Assembly: GCA_964432985.1 (NCBI GenBank) | Contig: CAYSPT010000013.1 | Coordinates: forward strand, 1 to 64,000 | Length of the DNA: 64,000 nucleotides | Direction: 5' to 3' | DNA from: CAYSPT01 sp964432985 | GTDB lineage: Bacteria > Muiribacteriota > CAYSPT01 | In this document: one piece after another, positions 1 to 8,905 of the stretch | Layout: each line of letters opens with the position of its first letter | Position numbering within the stretch: position 1 is the stretch's first letter | Position numbers and translations under genes: made by a program | Notes under the pieces: generated by a model | Told to the model about the DNA's origin: nothing | Database searches by the model: none | What the model saw: only the letters and a program-made list of their open reading frames with translations

Positions 1-454
1 CCTTGCCTACGCTATCATCCTTGCCTACGCTATCATCCTTGCCTACGCTATCATCCTTGCCTACGCTATCATCTCCACCATCTCCGGGATCGAATCCGAA
101 CAAGGCCAGATCGAAAGAGGAGTCATCAACGCTGGAGGAAACATCAGCGCTGGAGGAAACATCAACGCTGGAGGAAACATCCATTGGAGGCGGATCATCA
201 TCTATGTCCACCTTGAAACCGGCCACTCGAAGTTCCCGGGTCACCCCGTCGGTGACAGCCTGAAGTGTAAAGGCCACCAGGCCGTATACCCAGGTCACCT
301 TCACCCGGGCACCGGGTTTTGCTTGTTCCGGCAGATCGCACCAGCCCTTGAACCGGGCCCGGATGGGGCTGAGCAGTGCCAGGATGAATCCGGCGACAAG
401 AAGAATCCCGAGCACCAATATAATTTTAGTCAGCAGCCAGAGTATTTCCCACAC
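1..454 (-). CDS. Membrane-anchored protein with 6-residue repeats, DUF2953-like (cut by window edge)
   Basis: The reading frame opens with GTG at 454-452, nine bases after a strong AAGGAGG (470-464), and stays open to the window edge, so the C-terminus is missing. Visible residues: one hydrophobic N-terminal helix (about residues 3-28), then a short basic segment and a beta-rich stretch (GARVKVTWVYGLVAF) that recalls DUF2953 proteins. An acidic Ser/Asp tail follows, built from two kinds of hexapeptide repeat: VSSSVD-type (about three copies) and DDSVGK (four copies, still running at the edge). The gene starts 31 bases after the stop of the TPR gene upstream and is probably its operon partner. 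The DUF2953 assignment rests only on general appearance. Likely a single-pass membrane protein of unknown function. Confidence 0.6.
   Translation of the reverse strand, partial: MWEILWLLTKIILVLGILLVAGFILALLSPIRARFKGWCDLPEQAKPGARVKVTWVYGLVAFTLQAVTDGVTRELRVAGFKVDIDDDPPPMDVSSSVDVSSSADVSSSVDDSSFDLALFGFDPGDGGDDSVGKDDSVGKDDSVGKDDSVGK
2..73. repeat. 18-bp perfect tandem repeat, four copies
   Basis: The unit CTTGCCTACGCTATCATC is repeated four times without change and may continue beyond the edge. It lies in frame in the minus-strand gene and encodes DDSVGK in each copy, so copy-number change would alter protein length without a frameshift. Confidence 0.9.
125..178. repeat. 18-bp tandem repeat, three copies
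   Basis: Three near-identical 18-bp units (ATCAACGCTGGAGGAAAC, the middle one with G for A at its fifth base) lie in the same minus-strand gene and encode a Val-Ser-Ser-Ser-(Val/Ala)-Asp repeat. Confidence 0.85.
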
Positions 455-485
455 CCCAAAGGGCCTCCTTGCCTCAACAGCCAGA

Positions 486-2666
486 TCACATAAACTGGAA
501 CGTTTTCAGTATCCTGGAGTACACTTTGACGCTTTCTTCGAAGTGCTCCTTGTTATCAGTCACAACAATGGTCAGCAGACTGTCTCCATACGAAATAAAA
601 GCGTGCTTGGTTACTCTGGCGTTTTCCTGCTCGTACACGAGAACCTTGCCTTCGTACTCACCGACTTCCACCTTTTCCGTGTCAAGCTTCTTGTACCCGG
701 GCACTACCCGCTGCAGTTCCTCTTCCCAGGCAACCGCCACATCGTCCGATGTATACAAATTGGGGTTTGGCTGCATGATGACAGCTACCAGCGCGAAGCG
801 GCCGGAAGACTCATCTTGTTTGACCAGCACCACCTGAGCTTCTTTGACCATGTACTGCTCTGTGTCCTCGGTAGCTTCCCAATCGGATCCGGGCAGGACG
901 AACTTGTACCCCCACTCATGGTTTTCGTACCAGTTCATCACATTCTGTTCCTGAGCGGTTTCCACCTTGTCTACAAAAACCTGGATCTTGCTCTGAAGGT
1001 GAGGATCCGCCGTCCGCAGCGCCGCCCGGGCCTCGGTGAGCGCTTCATCATAGCTGGTCTGGAGAAAGTAGTAACCGGCCAGGAGATAGTTGGGAAATCC
1101 CCAACCGGGACGGGCGTCGATAGCGGAACGGAAGTGGGACACAACTATGGCGCTGTCGCTTCCCGTTCCCTGTGCTAGATACGCCTGCGCCAAATACCCT
1201 TCGGTACTGCTGGGATTTATTGTCGTTATGGCTTTGAAAAAATCAGCGGCCTGGGGGTTTTCCGCGGCCATCAGGATAAAGCCCAGGTAGAACATGGACA
1301 GTGTGTGTTCGGGATTGAGCTCCAGCACCTTTTTGAAGGCCTCAATGGACTCCTCAATGCTGTCGGTCTCGAACCGTATGATCCCGGTTCTAATCAGGGC
1401 CGGGATATTGGCGGAATCCGCTTTGATGACCTGCGCTAGTTTGACCAGCGCATCTTCCACCCTTCCCTCGGCAGTGTCAATGAATGAGAGGTGAAAAGTG
1501 GGCTGGAGGAACTCGGGCGCCAGGTCCTGGGCTTTACGGAATTCTTTGGCGGCCCCGACGTAATCTTTTGATTTGAGAAGGCAGAATCCCAGTGTGTCGC
1601 GGAAATGTTCCGAATTGGGCTTTTTCGTCACCGCTTCCCTGGCCTTTTCAACCGCTTTGCTCAGCAGTATTCCGGCATTGGCGCAGGCAAAGGCAAAATT
1701 ATTGGCATAGGCGGGATTACCGGGCTCTTTTTCCATGGCTTTCTGATAGCACCGGATGGACTCGTCCAGAATACCGAGTTTTTCATTGATATAGCCCATG
1801 ACACTCATGGCCTGTGCTGAATCGGGCATACCTTCCGCAGCAGCCTTGGCAAACGGAAGTGCGTCCCGGAACTGCCCGTCCCGGATAAGCTTACCGACTT
1901 TCTTGAGTGCCTCCTGAGGTGTCAGGTCGGTTGCTCCGGCTTCGCCGGATGATCCGGGGGCCGGAGGAAAATCAACTACGCCGTCCCCCCCGACGTCAAA
2001 TTCGTCAAAGTCATCACTACCGCCGCCGGGTATGCGCCCATGTACCGTGCACGAGATCTGAAAATCACCTTCGTGAATATAACTTCCGCCGCTCCGGCAT
2101 ACCGGTAAGTCCTGAATGTACTTTTCACCTATAAGCGTTTTCATGAGTTCGGACTCGGGAGACATTTTGCCGGTGGGGACCGGTTCGGATTCCATGCTGT
2201 CAAGATCATACATTTCCAGACCGCAGCTTATGACTTTCATATTAGCCACACAGGCCTTTTTAATGGCTAATTCCCGTCCCGAAAGCGCGGTGCCGCCGCT
2301 TTGACCGCCGCTTTGAGATGAAGAGCTTTGGGGTGAATCTTCCGGGGTCCCTCCCGTCTGAATCCGGGTAAGCAGGTCGCGGGCTTGCTCGTTGCCCGGA
2401 TGGATTTCAAGAGCTTTCTGCAGGCAGAAGATGGCTTTTTCGTACTCTTGAAGTTTCTCGTGGTGGGTTGCGTTGACATACCAATTGTTTGACCGGTTGA
2501 CCTGTTCCGGATCTGTTTCCTGGGCCGGCAACTCCCCACCGGCAGTGGTGATAATCACGATAACGGCCAGAAACAGACAGAATGTGGCCCGGAAAATGTG
2601 ATTGATCCGGTAGCGGTATTTATGTTTTTTAACACGTATGAAAGATGGCATGAACAGGTTCTCCAC
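486..2666 (-). CDS. Secreted or membrane-anchored TPR protein with pilin-like insert
   Basis: 726 residues. A basic N-terminus precedes a hydrophobic segment (about 26-43) that could be a signal peptide or anchor. One TPR-like pair follows (about 60-100). Residues about 135-215 contain a segment (KKACVANMK..LEMYDLD, then LPVC, ISCTVHG) like the cysteine-bearing part of pseudopilin-like proteins of uncultivated phyla, but embedded between TPRs. A TPR array covers about 250-560. The last 150 residues (from about MNWYENHEWGYKF) resemble a PsbP/DcrB-type beta domain by pattern only. The start is the longest ATG; the second Met (MPSFIRV) five codons later is equally possible. The downstream neighbour at 454 appears to be co-transcribed. 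Function unknown; a protein-protein scaffold in the envelope is likely. Confidence 0.75.
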   Translation of the reverse strand: MENLFMPSFIRVKKHKYRYRINHIFRATFCLFLAVIVIITTAGGELPAQETDPEQVNRSNNWYVNATHHEKLQEYEKAIFCLQKALEIHPGNEQARDLLTRIQTGGTPEDSPQSSSSQSGGQSGGTALSGRELAIKKACVANMKVISCGLEMYDLDSMESEPVPTGKMSPESELMKTLIGEKYIQDLPVCRSGGSYIHEGDFQISCTVHGRIPGGGSDDFDEFDVGGDGVVDFPPAPGSSGEAGATDLTPQEALKKVGKLIRDGQFRDALPFAKAAAEGMPDSAQAMSVMGYINEKLGILDESIRCYQKAMEKEPGNPAYANNFAFACANAGILLSKAVEKAREAVTKKPNSEHFRDTLGFCLLKSKDYVGAAKEFRKAQDLAPEFLQPTFHLSFIDTAEGRVEDALVKLAQVIKADSANIPALIRTGIIRFETDSIEESIEAFKKVLELNPEHTLSMFYLGFILMAAENPQAADFFKAITTINPSSTEGYLAQAYLAQGTGSDSAIVVSHFRSAIDARPGWGFPNYLLAGYYFLQTSYDEALTEARAALRTADPHLQSKIQVFVDKVETAQEQNVMNWYENHEWGYKFVLPGSDWEATEDTEQYMVKEAQVVLVKQDESSGRFALVAVIMQPNPNLYTSDDVAVAWEEELQRVVPGYKKLDTEKVEVGEYEGKVLVYEQENARVTKHAFISYGDSLLTIVVTDNKEHFEESVKVYSRILKTFQFM

Positions 2667-2825
2667 TCTTCCGATATGGCAAGCGCATCATACACTTCAG
2701 TCCTGATTCAGTCAAGTCCTGCCGACCGCGAAAAACCAGCATCCGCAAGTGGAAAAAATGTTCTTCGCCGTTGTCTGGCCGTAGTGAACTTGATAGAATC
2801 TAACAATAAAGTTACAGGAAGGCTG

Positions 2826-4571
2826 ATGAGGTTGGACAACTCCCGTATAACCGCGTTACTCAACGAGATAGGGGACATTCTCGAGATCCAGGGAGCTAAT
2901 CCGTTCCGGATACGAAGCTATCGCAAAGCCGCCGAAATAATAGCCGGTCTTTCCCGCAGTGTCGAAGACATCGCTGGCGATGAAGGGCTGCAGTCCATCG
3001 CCGGGATCGGTAAGGACCTGAGCGGTAAGATCACCGAGATGATCGAGACCGGGAGCTGCGCAAAACTGGATGAACTCCGTATAGAGATTCCGCAAAGCGT
3101 GGTGGAACTGCTCAACATACAGGGTGTCGGTCCGAAAGCGGTCAAACTGTTTATGGACCGCCTGGGTGTGAGGACCATTGACGACCTGGAACAAGCAGCC
3201 CGGGAGGGTAAGATAAAGGACCTTCCCCGCATGGGAGCCAAACTCGAGCAGAAGATCATGAAAGGAATCCAGGCATACGTGCGCTTCCAGGGACGGTACC
3301 ACCTGGGAACGGCGTATGAGCAGGCCCGCAGAATGCTTACTTACATCAAATCGGTGCCCGGAGATCTCGTGATTTCCGCTTCCATCGCCGGAAGCCTCCG
3401 CCGGTGGCGCGAGACCATTGGTGACATCGACCTCCTGGTGGCCTCAAACGATCCGCAGTCGGTCATGGACTGGCTTCAGGACTTTATGGAAATAGAAGAA
3501 GTCATACTCCGCGGTCCCACCAAGATGAGCGTACGGACTATTCGGGGGATACAGGCTGATATGAGGGTGGTAGAGCCTGAATGTTTCGGTTCGGCTCTCC
3601 ACTATTTTACCGGGAGCAAACAGCACAATATCCAGATAAGGGAACGGGCCCAGAAGATGGGTCTCAAGGTGAATGAATATGGCGTTTTTAAAGAGCCCGG
3701 TGATGTCCGTGCCGGAGGAGCCAGCGAAGAAGAGGTTTTCGACCTCCTGGGGCTGCCATGGATCCCACCTGAAATACGTGAAGCCGGGGGGGAATTTGTA
3801 ACGGCTGAGCATGGCCGGATGCCTGATCTGGTTGAGACCGGTGACATCCGTGGAGATCTGCACGTTCATTCCAATCGATCTGATGGTGTAGAAGACATGA
3901 AAACGCTGGCTGTTGCCGCCCGTAACCGGGGATACGAATACCTGGCCATCACCGATCATACTAAGTCCACCTGGATTGCCAACGGCCAGGATGAATCGGC
4001 CATTCTCGAGCAGGTAGAGGAAATCAAGCTGCTCAACGGGGAACTCGAAGGAACCGGGATAAAAGTTCTCTCAGGAGCTGAAGTGGACATACTTCCGGAC
4101 GGATCGCTGGACATCGACGACTCGGTGCTCAAACGGCTCGACCTGGTAATCGGGTCAATCCACTCCCGTTTTTCCATGCCCGAAGAGGAGATGACCGAAC
4201 GGATTATTAACGCGCTGTCAAATCCGTACCTCCATGTTCTGGGGCATCCTACCGGCCGTCTGATTCTGAAGCGTGAGCCCTACGCAGTTGACATGGAGGC
4301 CGTCATCGAGGCGGCGGCCCGCTTCGGGAAAGCAATGGAAATCAACTCCCACTGGGAACGGCTCGATCTCAAGGACGTTCATGCCCGGCGAGCGGTTGAA
4401 CTGGGTGTTAAGCTGATGATAGCAACGGACACGCACAGCGCAGATGGCTTTAATAATATTATTTTTGGTGTTGGAACCGCTAGAAGAGGGTGGGTGGGGC
4501 CTTCTGATGTAATAAATACCTACAGTTATAATGAGCTGAAAGTATGGCTAAAGTCTGTCAGGAGCTTGTAA
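2826..4571 (+). CDS. polX: DNA polymerase/3'-5' exonuclease PolX
   Basis: 581 residues, the usual PolX length. It has an N-terminal helix-hairpin-helix region (IAGIGKDLSGKI, IQGVGPKAVKLF), a family X nucleotidyltransferase core with GSLRRWRETIGDIDLL (metal-binding Asp pair near 199-201), and a C-terminal PHP domain starting with GDLHVHSNRSDG near 343. PolX fills short gaps in DNA repair, and the PHP domain gives a Mn-dependent 3'-5' exonuclease or phosphoesterase activity. I chose ATG 2826 because AGGAAGG sits just upstream and family members start with a similar MDN..I...L..IADLLEI; the frame is open further back to 2598, but that stretch is unlike the family. It is followed 37 bases later by archease and then rtcB, so nucleic-acid repair genes appear grouped. 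Confidence 0.93.
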   Translation: MRLDNSRITALLNEIGDILEIQGANPFRIRSYRKAAEIIAGLSRSVEDIAGDEGLQSIAGIGKDLSGKITEMIETGSCAKLDELRIEIPQSVVELLNIQGVGPKAVKLFMDRLGVRTIDDLEQAAREGKIKDLPRMGAKLEQKIMKGIQAYVRFQGRYHLGTAYEQARRMLTYIKSVPGDLVISASIAGSLRRWRETIGDIDLLVASNDPQSVMDWLQDFMEIEEVILRGPTKMSVRTIRGIQADMRVVEPECFGSALHYFTGSKQHNIQIRERAQKMGLKVNEYGVFKEPGDVRAGGASEEEVFDLLGLPWIPPEIREAGGEFVTAEHGRMPDLVETGDIRGDLHVHSNRSDGVEDMKTLAVAARNRGYEYLAITDHTKSTWIANGQDESAILEQVEEIKLLNGELEGTGIKVLSGAEVDILPDGSLDIDDSVLKRLDLVIGSIHSRFSMPEEEMTERIINALSNPYLHVLGHPTGRLILKREPYAVDMEAVIEAAARFGKAMEINSHWERLDLKDVHARRAVELGVKLMIATDTHSADGFNNIIFGVGTARRGWVGPSDVINTYSYNELKVWLKSVRSL

Positions 4572-4608
4572 GAGCTTTAGATGCTGATGAGCAAGTGTGG
4601 TGTAAATA

Positions 4609-5025
4609 TTGTATACGTACTGCCAGATAGAGCACACGGCGGATGCCGGATTCGACATCACCGCCGACAGCCGCGAGGAGCTGTTACAGGCCGTGGGTGA
4701 AGCGCTTTTTTCCCTGGTGGCGGATTCTTCCGAGGTAGGGAACGATGAAATGCGGAACGTTGAAATTTCCGGCGACAACCTTGAGGACCTGGTGTTCAAC
4801 TTCCTGAGAGAGCTGGTGTTCCTGCTGGCAGTGGATGGTCTGGTGTTCACGACGTTCCAGGTAGATTCGCTGCACGATGATGCGGCGAAAATCGGATGCT
4901 TTGGGGGCCGTGTCCCCCGCTCTGCCCCGCACCCTGAGCTCGAAATCAAAGCGATTACCTATCATGGATACCGGGTGGAGGAACACGGTGGGCAATGGTA
5001 CGCCCGGTTCATCGTGGATGTATAA
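4609..5025 (+). CDS. Archease, RtcB ligase activating protein
   Basis: 138 residues with the archease signature EHTADAGFDI at the N-terminus, LEDLVFNFLRELVFLL in the middle and a conserved C-terminal YHGYRVE...ARFIVDV. Archease is a small protein that speeds guanylylation and multiple turnover of the RNA ligase RtcB, which is encoded next. The start is a TTG; an in-frame stop at 4603 leaves no upstream alternative, and no clear ribosome-binding site is visible, so translation may depend on coupling to polX. The gap to rtcB is 44 bases with a good AAGGAG. Confidence 0.9.
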   Translation: MYTYCQIEHTADAGFDITADSREELLQAVGEALFSLVADSSEVGNDEMRNVEISGDNLEDLVFNFLRELVFLLAVDGLVFTTFQVDSLHDDAAKIGCFGGRVPRSAPHPELEIKAITYHGYRVEEHGGQWYARFIVDV

Positions 5026-5069
5026 GCAGGCTCATTTAATGAGAAAACTCATTTAAGGAGAAAGCTGAT

Positions 5070-6506
5070 ATGGCCAATCTGGAGAAGATCGACCGGTTCA
5101 CCTACCTCATACCGGCTCACGGCCGGATGAAGGTGCCTGGTAAGGTGTTCAGCTCCGAGCAGTTGATCAAGCTGATCGCAAAGGACAGCAGCGTGCAGCA
5201 GGTGGAAAATGTGGCGCATCTTCCGGGTATCGTCGGCCATTCCATGGCCATGCCCGACATGCACCAGGGCTACGGATTCCCTATCGGAGGAGTGGCAGCG
5301 TTCCGTACGGACGGGGGAGTGATCTCTCCCGGCGGTGTGGGCTATGACATCAATTGCGGCTGCCGCATCATGACGACCAACCTGGAAATGGAAGACGTCC
5401 AAAGCCGCCTCAAGGAGATAGTGGCCGGTCTGTTTCGCGACATTCCCTGTGGGGTCGGTTCTACCGGACAAATACATGTAAAAGGTAAATCAGCCTGCCG
5501 GGTCATGGAAAGAGGGGCTGCCTGGGCCGTCCAGCAAGGTTACGGAACCCAGGATGATCTGGATCACACTGAAGAGAACGGTTTCATGGAGGGGGCCGAC
5601 CCGTCGTTAATTTCAAAACGGGCTTTCAAACGGGGCGCCCAGCAGTTGGGGACCCTGGGTGCCGGCAACCACTTCATCGAGGTCCAGGTGGTGGAAGAAG
5701 TGTTTGACACTGATGCGGCGGACGTTTTCGGTCTCAGGAAAAACCAGGTCACCGTTATGATTCACACCGGGTCCCGGGGATTTGGATACCAGGTGTGCGA
5801 TGATTTCCTGGCGGCCATGACCCAGGCGGCCCACACCCACGGAATTCACCTGCCCGACAGGCAGCTCTGCTGCGCCCCCTTCTCTTCCAGGGCAGGCCAG
5901 GATTATTTCGCCGCCATGAAGTGCGCCGCCAACTACGCCTGGGCCAACCGGCAGTGCCTGACACACTGGGCCCGGGAAAGCCTGGGGCACACGCTGCGAA
6001 TGTCTCCCCGGGACCTGGGCGGGCGCCTTGTCTATGACGTGGCTCACAATATTGCCAAGGTGGAGCGCCACCGGGTGGCGGGCAAGACAATCGAAGTGTG
6101 CGTCCACCGCAAAGGTGCGACCAGGGCTTTTCCCGCCGGGCACCCGGCGCTCCCCGAGAACTACCGCTCGTGCGGACAGCCGGTGCTCATCCCCGGAGAC
6201 ATGGGAACCGCCTCCTACATTCTGGTCGGACAACCGGGGGCCATGGAAAAGAGCTTCGGTTCCACCTGTCACGGGGCCGGTCGCGTTATGAGCCGCAAAA
6301 GGGCCATCAAGGAGGGCCGTAACCGATCGATCGCCAGGGAACTGGAAGAAAAAGGCATCGTCGTCATGGCCCGGGGAAGAAAGACTCTCTGGGAAGAGAT
6401 GCCCGACGCCTACAAGGACATCTCGGCGGTGGTGGATGTGGTGGAGGGAGCGGGACTCTCCCAAAAAGTGGTACGCCTCCGTCCTCTGGGCGTGGTGAAA
6501 GGCTGA
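5070..6506 (+). CDS. rtcB: RNA-splicing ligase RtcB
   Basis: 478 residues, full length. RtcB joins 2',3'-cyclic-phosphate or 3'-phosphate RNA ends to 5'-hydroxyl ends using GTP and Mn. Seen motifs: MPDMHQGYGFPIGG, GYDINCGCR (Asp93 and Cys96, metal ligands; most relatives have DINCGVR), GTLGAGNHFIEVQ near 196-206, VAHNIAKVE near 325, and TCHGAGRVMSR with His401 at the place of the guanylylated histidine. The start follows AAGGAGAAAGCTGAT. The gene follows archease, as in many bacteria and archaea, and a membrane glycosyltransferase-like gene starts 10 bases after its stop, so all four may be one transcript. RNA repair is the probable role. Confidence 0.96.
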   Translation: MANLEKIDRFTYLIPAHGRMKVPGKVFSSEQLIKLIAKDSSVQQVENVAHLPGIVGHSMAMPDMHQGYGFPIGGVAAFRTDGGVISPGGVGYDINCGCRIMTTNLEMEDVQSRLKEIVAGLFRDIPCGVGSTGQIHVKGKSACRVMERGAAWAVQQGYGTQDDLDHTEENGFMEGADPSLISKRAFKRGAQQLGTLGAGNHFIEVQVVEEVFDTDAADVFGLRKNQVTVMIHTGSRGFGYQVCDDFLAAMTQAAHTHGIHLPDRQLCCAPFSSRAGQDYFAAMKCAANYAWANRQCLTHWARESLGHTLRMSPRDLGGRLVYDVAHNIAKVERHRVAGKTIEVCVHRKGATRAFPAGHPALPENYRSCGQPVLIPGDMGTASYILVGQPGAMEKSFGSTCHGAGRVMSRKRAIKEGRNRSIARELEEKGIVVMARGRKTLWEEMPDAYKDISAVVDVVEGAGLSQKVVRLRPLGVVKG

Positions 6507-6516
6507 GAGCAGCAGC

Positions 6517-8511
6517 ATGCAAGATAGTCCGAAACGAGCATACCTGGTGACCGGCGTGATGGTTGGCTGTGTAATCCTTCTGGCGGCCCTGGTCTATATA
6601 AACGCTCTCTCCGGTTCGTTCATCTATGACGACCTGGGGCTGATTGTGGAAAACCAGTTTATCCGGGACCCCGGCAATATCCCATATTTTTTCTCGCTTC
6701 AATACTGGGGGAAACATCATCCGGGAGGCAACACCTACCGTCCTGTACGGACTGTTTCCTTCGCGCTGGACTACGCCCTGTGGGGAGGCGCAGAGCCCCG
6801 GGGATTTCACTTCACCAACCTGGTGCTGCATGTCTTCAACTGCCTGCTGGTGTTTTTCCTGATGAAAACCCTGGTGGACCATGTTCCACCGCAGGCACAG
6901 ATAGCAGGGCGGCAGGACGAGTCTCCCCGGGATTACCAGCCAAAAACGCCGTGGATGCCCTTTATGACAGCTGTCCTTTTTGCCGTGCATCCCGTACACA
7001 CTGAAGCCGTGGTCTGGATTAAGAATCGCTCTGAACTGATTGTCTTCGCCTGCTATCTCCTGTCATTTCTCTTTTTTATAAAACACTCAGCAGCTTCTCG
7101 CTCCGGGCAGCGGTGGGGTCTTTACGGACTCAGTCTGTTTTTCTTCGGGGTCGGTCTTCTGACCAAGGAAACAATATTCTCATTGGCTCCCGTGCTGATC
7201 GTATTCGTACTGTTGCTTCATAGCCGGAAGCGGCGCTGGGGGCTGGTTCTGGGCACCCTTCCCTGCTTCGTACTGTCTGTCCTGTACCTTGTTATCAAGC
7301 GAAGTGGCCTGGGAACGATTTCCATGTACGAGGAGACTTTTCTGACCGGCTTTTCCCAGCGCGCGCTGGCGGTCATCGAGACGGTGGGTCGTTACCTGGC
7401 CTTGCTCGTTTGGCCGGTAAATCTTACCATCGAGCACGAATTTAAGGTTCCGGTCTCTTTATTCGATCCAGCAGTCCTTGTTACTTTGTTTTGTATGGCC
7501 ATTCTGGCTGCCCTGATGTGGATTACAGCACAGCGTGACAGGCTGCTCTCGTTTTCGCTAGCGTGGCTGGCGATGGGTCTCATCCCGGTATCCAATATCG
7601 TGTTCATCGGGGGACGGCCGCTGGCGGAGCAAAGGCTTTACCTGCCTTCTCTCGGATTTTGCTGCGCCTTGTCCTGGGGAATTATCGCCCTGTACGAAGC
7701 CGGCTCCCGGCTGATTTCCCGCAAGCGAATGAAAACCCGTGCCGTCGCAGCTTTTCTAATCATAACAACCGCGTATGCCGGGATGACGGTTAGACGAAAT
7801 GTTGATTGGAAGGACCAGTACACCATTTTTTCCAGGGCGCTGCAGGTGGCCCCGGCAGTAGCCAAAACCCACATGCATCTAGGGCACATCCATGCTCTCC
7901 GTGGTGAGATATTTCGGGCCGTTTCCTGTTACGAGCAGGCCATCAAGCTCGATCCTTACCGGGTGGAACCATACTATAATCTGGGCACGCTCTACTCGCG
8001 GCAGGGCAACTTCAAGCAAGCCGAAACGTTGTACGAGAACATGATTCGGCTGATGGTCGAACGCCCTGACGGTTATTTTCTCAAGGGTATGTTTTTCAGT
8101 AACCGGGGATCATACCGCCAGGCGCTGCCCCTGCTTAAAAAGGCGGTCTCTATAAGAGCGGATTTTGCTGAAGCGTATCTCGAGCTCGGCACCGTTCACG
8201 AACGTCTGGGAAATCATGAGCAGGCCGAAGCCGCTTTTAACAAGGCCGCCGGGTCTAACACCCGTTCGGCGGAAGTGCTGTACCTGGCCGGGTGTTACCA
8301 CGAACGCCGGGGTACCCACACCACGGCCCTGGAGCTTTTCGAACGATCCGTTACTGCAGATTCAGCGTTCCGGCCGGCCTACGCCGGGTTGATACGCGTG
8401 TACATGCAGCAGAGCGACAGCCAGGCGATTGAATTTTGGTACCGCAAAGCTCGGCAGGCAGGCATAGAAGATCGGGAACTGCTCAATCTTCTGCCTGCGC
8501 AGCAGGAGTGA
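6517..8511 (+). CDS. Multi-pass membrane GT-C glycosyltransferase-like protein with C-terminal TPRs
   Basis: 664 residues. The N-terminal part has about ten membrane helices and the pattern of bacterial TMTC/PMT-like proteins: a first helix ending in GSFIYDD (acidic pair at the first outer loop), TYRPVRTVSFALDYALWG, GFHFTNLVLHVFNCLL and LFAVHPVHTEAVVWIKNRSE. From about residue 440 there are at least five TPRs (for example AVSCYEQAIKLDPYRVEPYYNLG). Eukaryotic TMTC proteins are O-mannosyltransferases; for the bacterial relatives the acceptor is unknown, so protein O-glycosylation is only an inference. It starts 10 bases after rtcB. Confidence 0.8.
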   Translation: MQDSPKRAYLVTGVMVGCVILLAALVYINALSGSFIYDDLGLIVENQFIRDPGNIPYFFSLQYWGKHHPGGNTYRPVRTVSFALDYALWGGAEPRGFHFTNLVLHVFNCLLVFFLMKTLVDHVPPQAQIAGRQDESPRDYQPKTPWMPFMTAVLFAVHPVHTEAVVWIKNRSELIVFACYLLSFLFFIKHSAASRSGQRWGLYGLSLFFFGVGLLTKETIFSLAPVLIVFVLLLHSRKRRWGLVLGTLPCFVLSVLYLVIKRSGLGTISMYEETFLTGFSQRALAVIETVGRYLALLVWPVNLTIEHEFKVPVSLFDPAVLVTLFCMAILAALMWITAQRDRLLSFSLAWLAMGLIPVSNIVFIGGRPLAEQRLYLPSLGFCCALSWGIIALYEAGSRLISRKRMKTRAVAAFLIITTAYAGMTVRRNVDWKDQYTIFSRALQVAPAVAKTHMHLGHIHALRGEIFRAVSCYEQAIKLDPYRVEPYYNLGTLYSRQGNFKQAETLYENMIRLMVERPDGYFLKGMFFSNRGSYRQALPLLKKAVSIRADFAEAYLELGTVHERLGNHEQAEAAFNKAAGSNTRSAEVLYLAGCYHERRGTHTTALELFERSVTADSAFRPAYAGLIRVYMQQSDSQAIEFWYRKARQAGIEDRELLNLLPAQQE

Positions 8512-8555
8512 CAGAATCATATTCCATGGTACTCCATATCATCTCGACAATCTGC

Positions 8556-8584
8556 TTGACAATTGTCTATATTCACGATAGGCT
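8556..8584 (+). promoter_or_regulatory. Sigma-70-like promoter for the 96-residue protein gene
   Basis: TTGACA (8556-8561), a 17-base spacer, then TAGGCT (8579-8584). The -35 is a perfect match and the -10 is partial. It lies 31 bases before the chosen start codon at 8615. Confidence 0.5.
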
Positions 8585-8614
8585 TTAAGTGCACATAATA
8601 AGGAGATGATTGCA

Positions 8615-8905
8615 ATGCCGGCTATCTCGGGTTTCGGAACAGGCATTCAGTCATCTGCTCAACGCTCGAATCAGAATACTGCAGATAAGCCAAAAGCCGG
8701 TGCCCCGCCGGATAAACCTGACAATCCCGCATCGGCAAAACGCCCGTATCAGAATACTGGACTGGAGCCAAAAGCTTCCGCTCTGCCGGATAAGGCTGAA
8801 CCCCCCGATCCTCCTGATAAAGCCGCCCCTCCCCTCGATCCTCCTGCGAAACAGATAATTCTTGCACTGGAGGGAATAGGACAGGGGATCGACTTTTTCG
8901 CCTGA
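8615..8905 (+). CDS. Small Pro/Lys/Asp-rich protein of unknown function
   Basis: 96 residues with a glycine-rich start (MPAISGFGTGIQSS), a proline-, lysine- and aspartate-rich middle (repeats of the type PDKPDN, PDKAEPPDPPDKA) and a short hydrophobic end (IILALEGIGQGIDFFA). I chose ATG 8615 over ATG 8606 because AAGGAG (8600-8605) is nine bases before the former and abuts the latter. Its TGA stop is also the first three bases of a 21-bp tandem repeat. No family recognised; the promoter and ribosome site suggest it is real. Confidence 0.55.
   Translation: MPAISGFGTGIQSSAQRSNQNTADKPKAGAPPDKPDNPASAKRPYQNTGLEPKASALPDKAEPPDPPDKAAPPLDPPAKQIILALEGIGQGIDFFA

Noticed and set aside
348..1178. 276-residue plus-strand frame opposite the TPR gene
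   Set aside because: No ribosome site or domain; the minus strand carries a coherent TPR protein.
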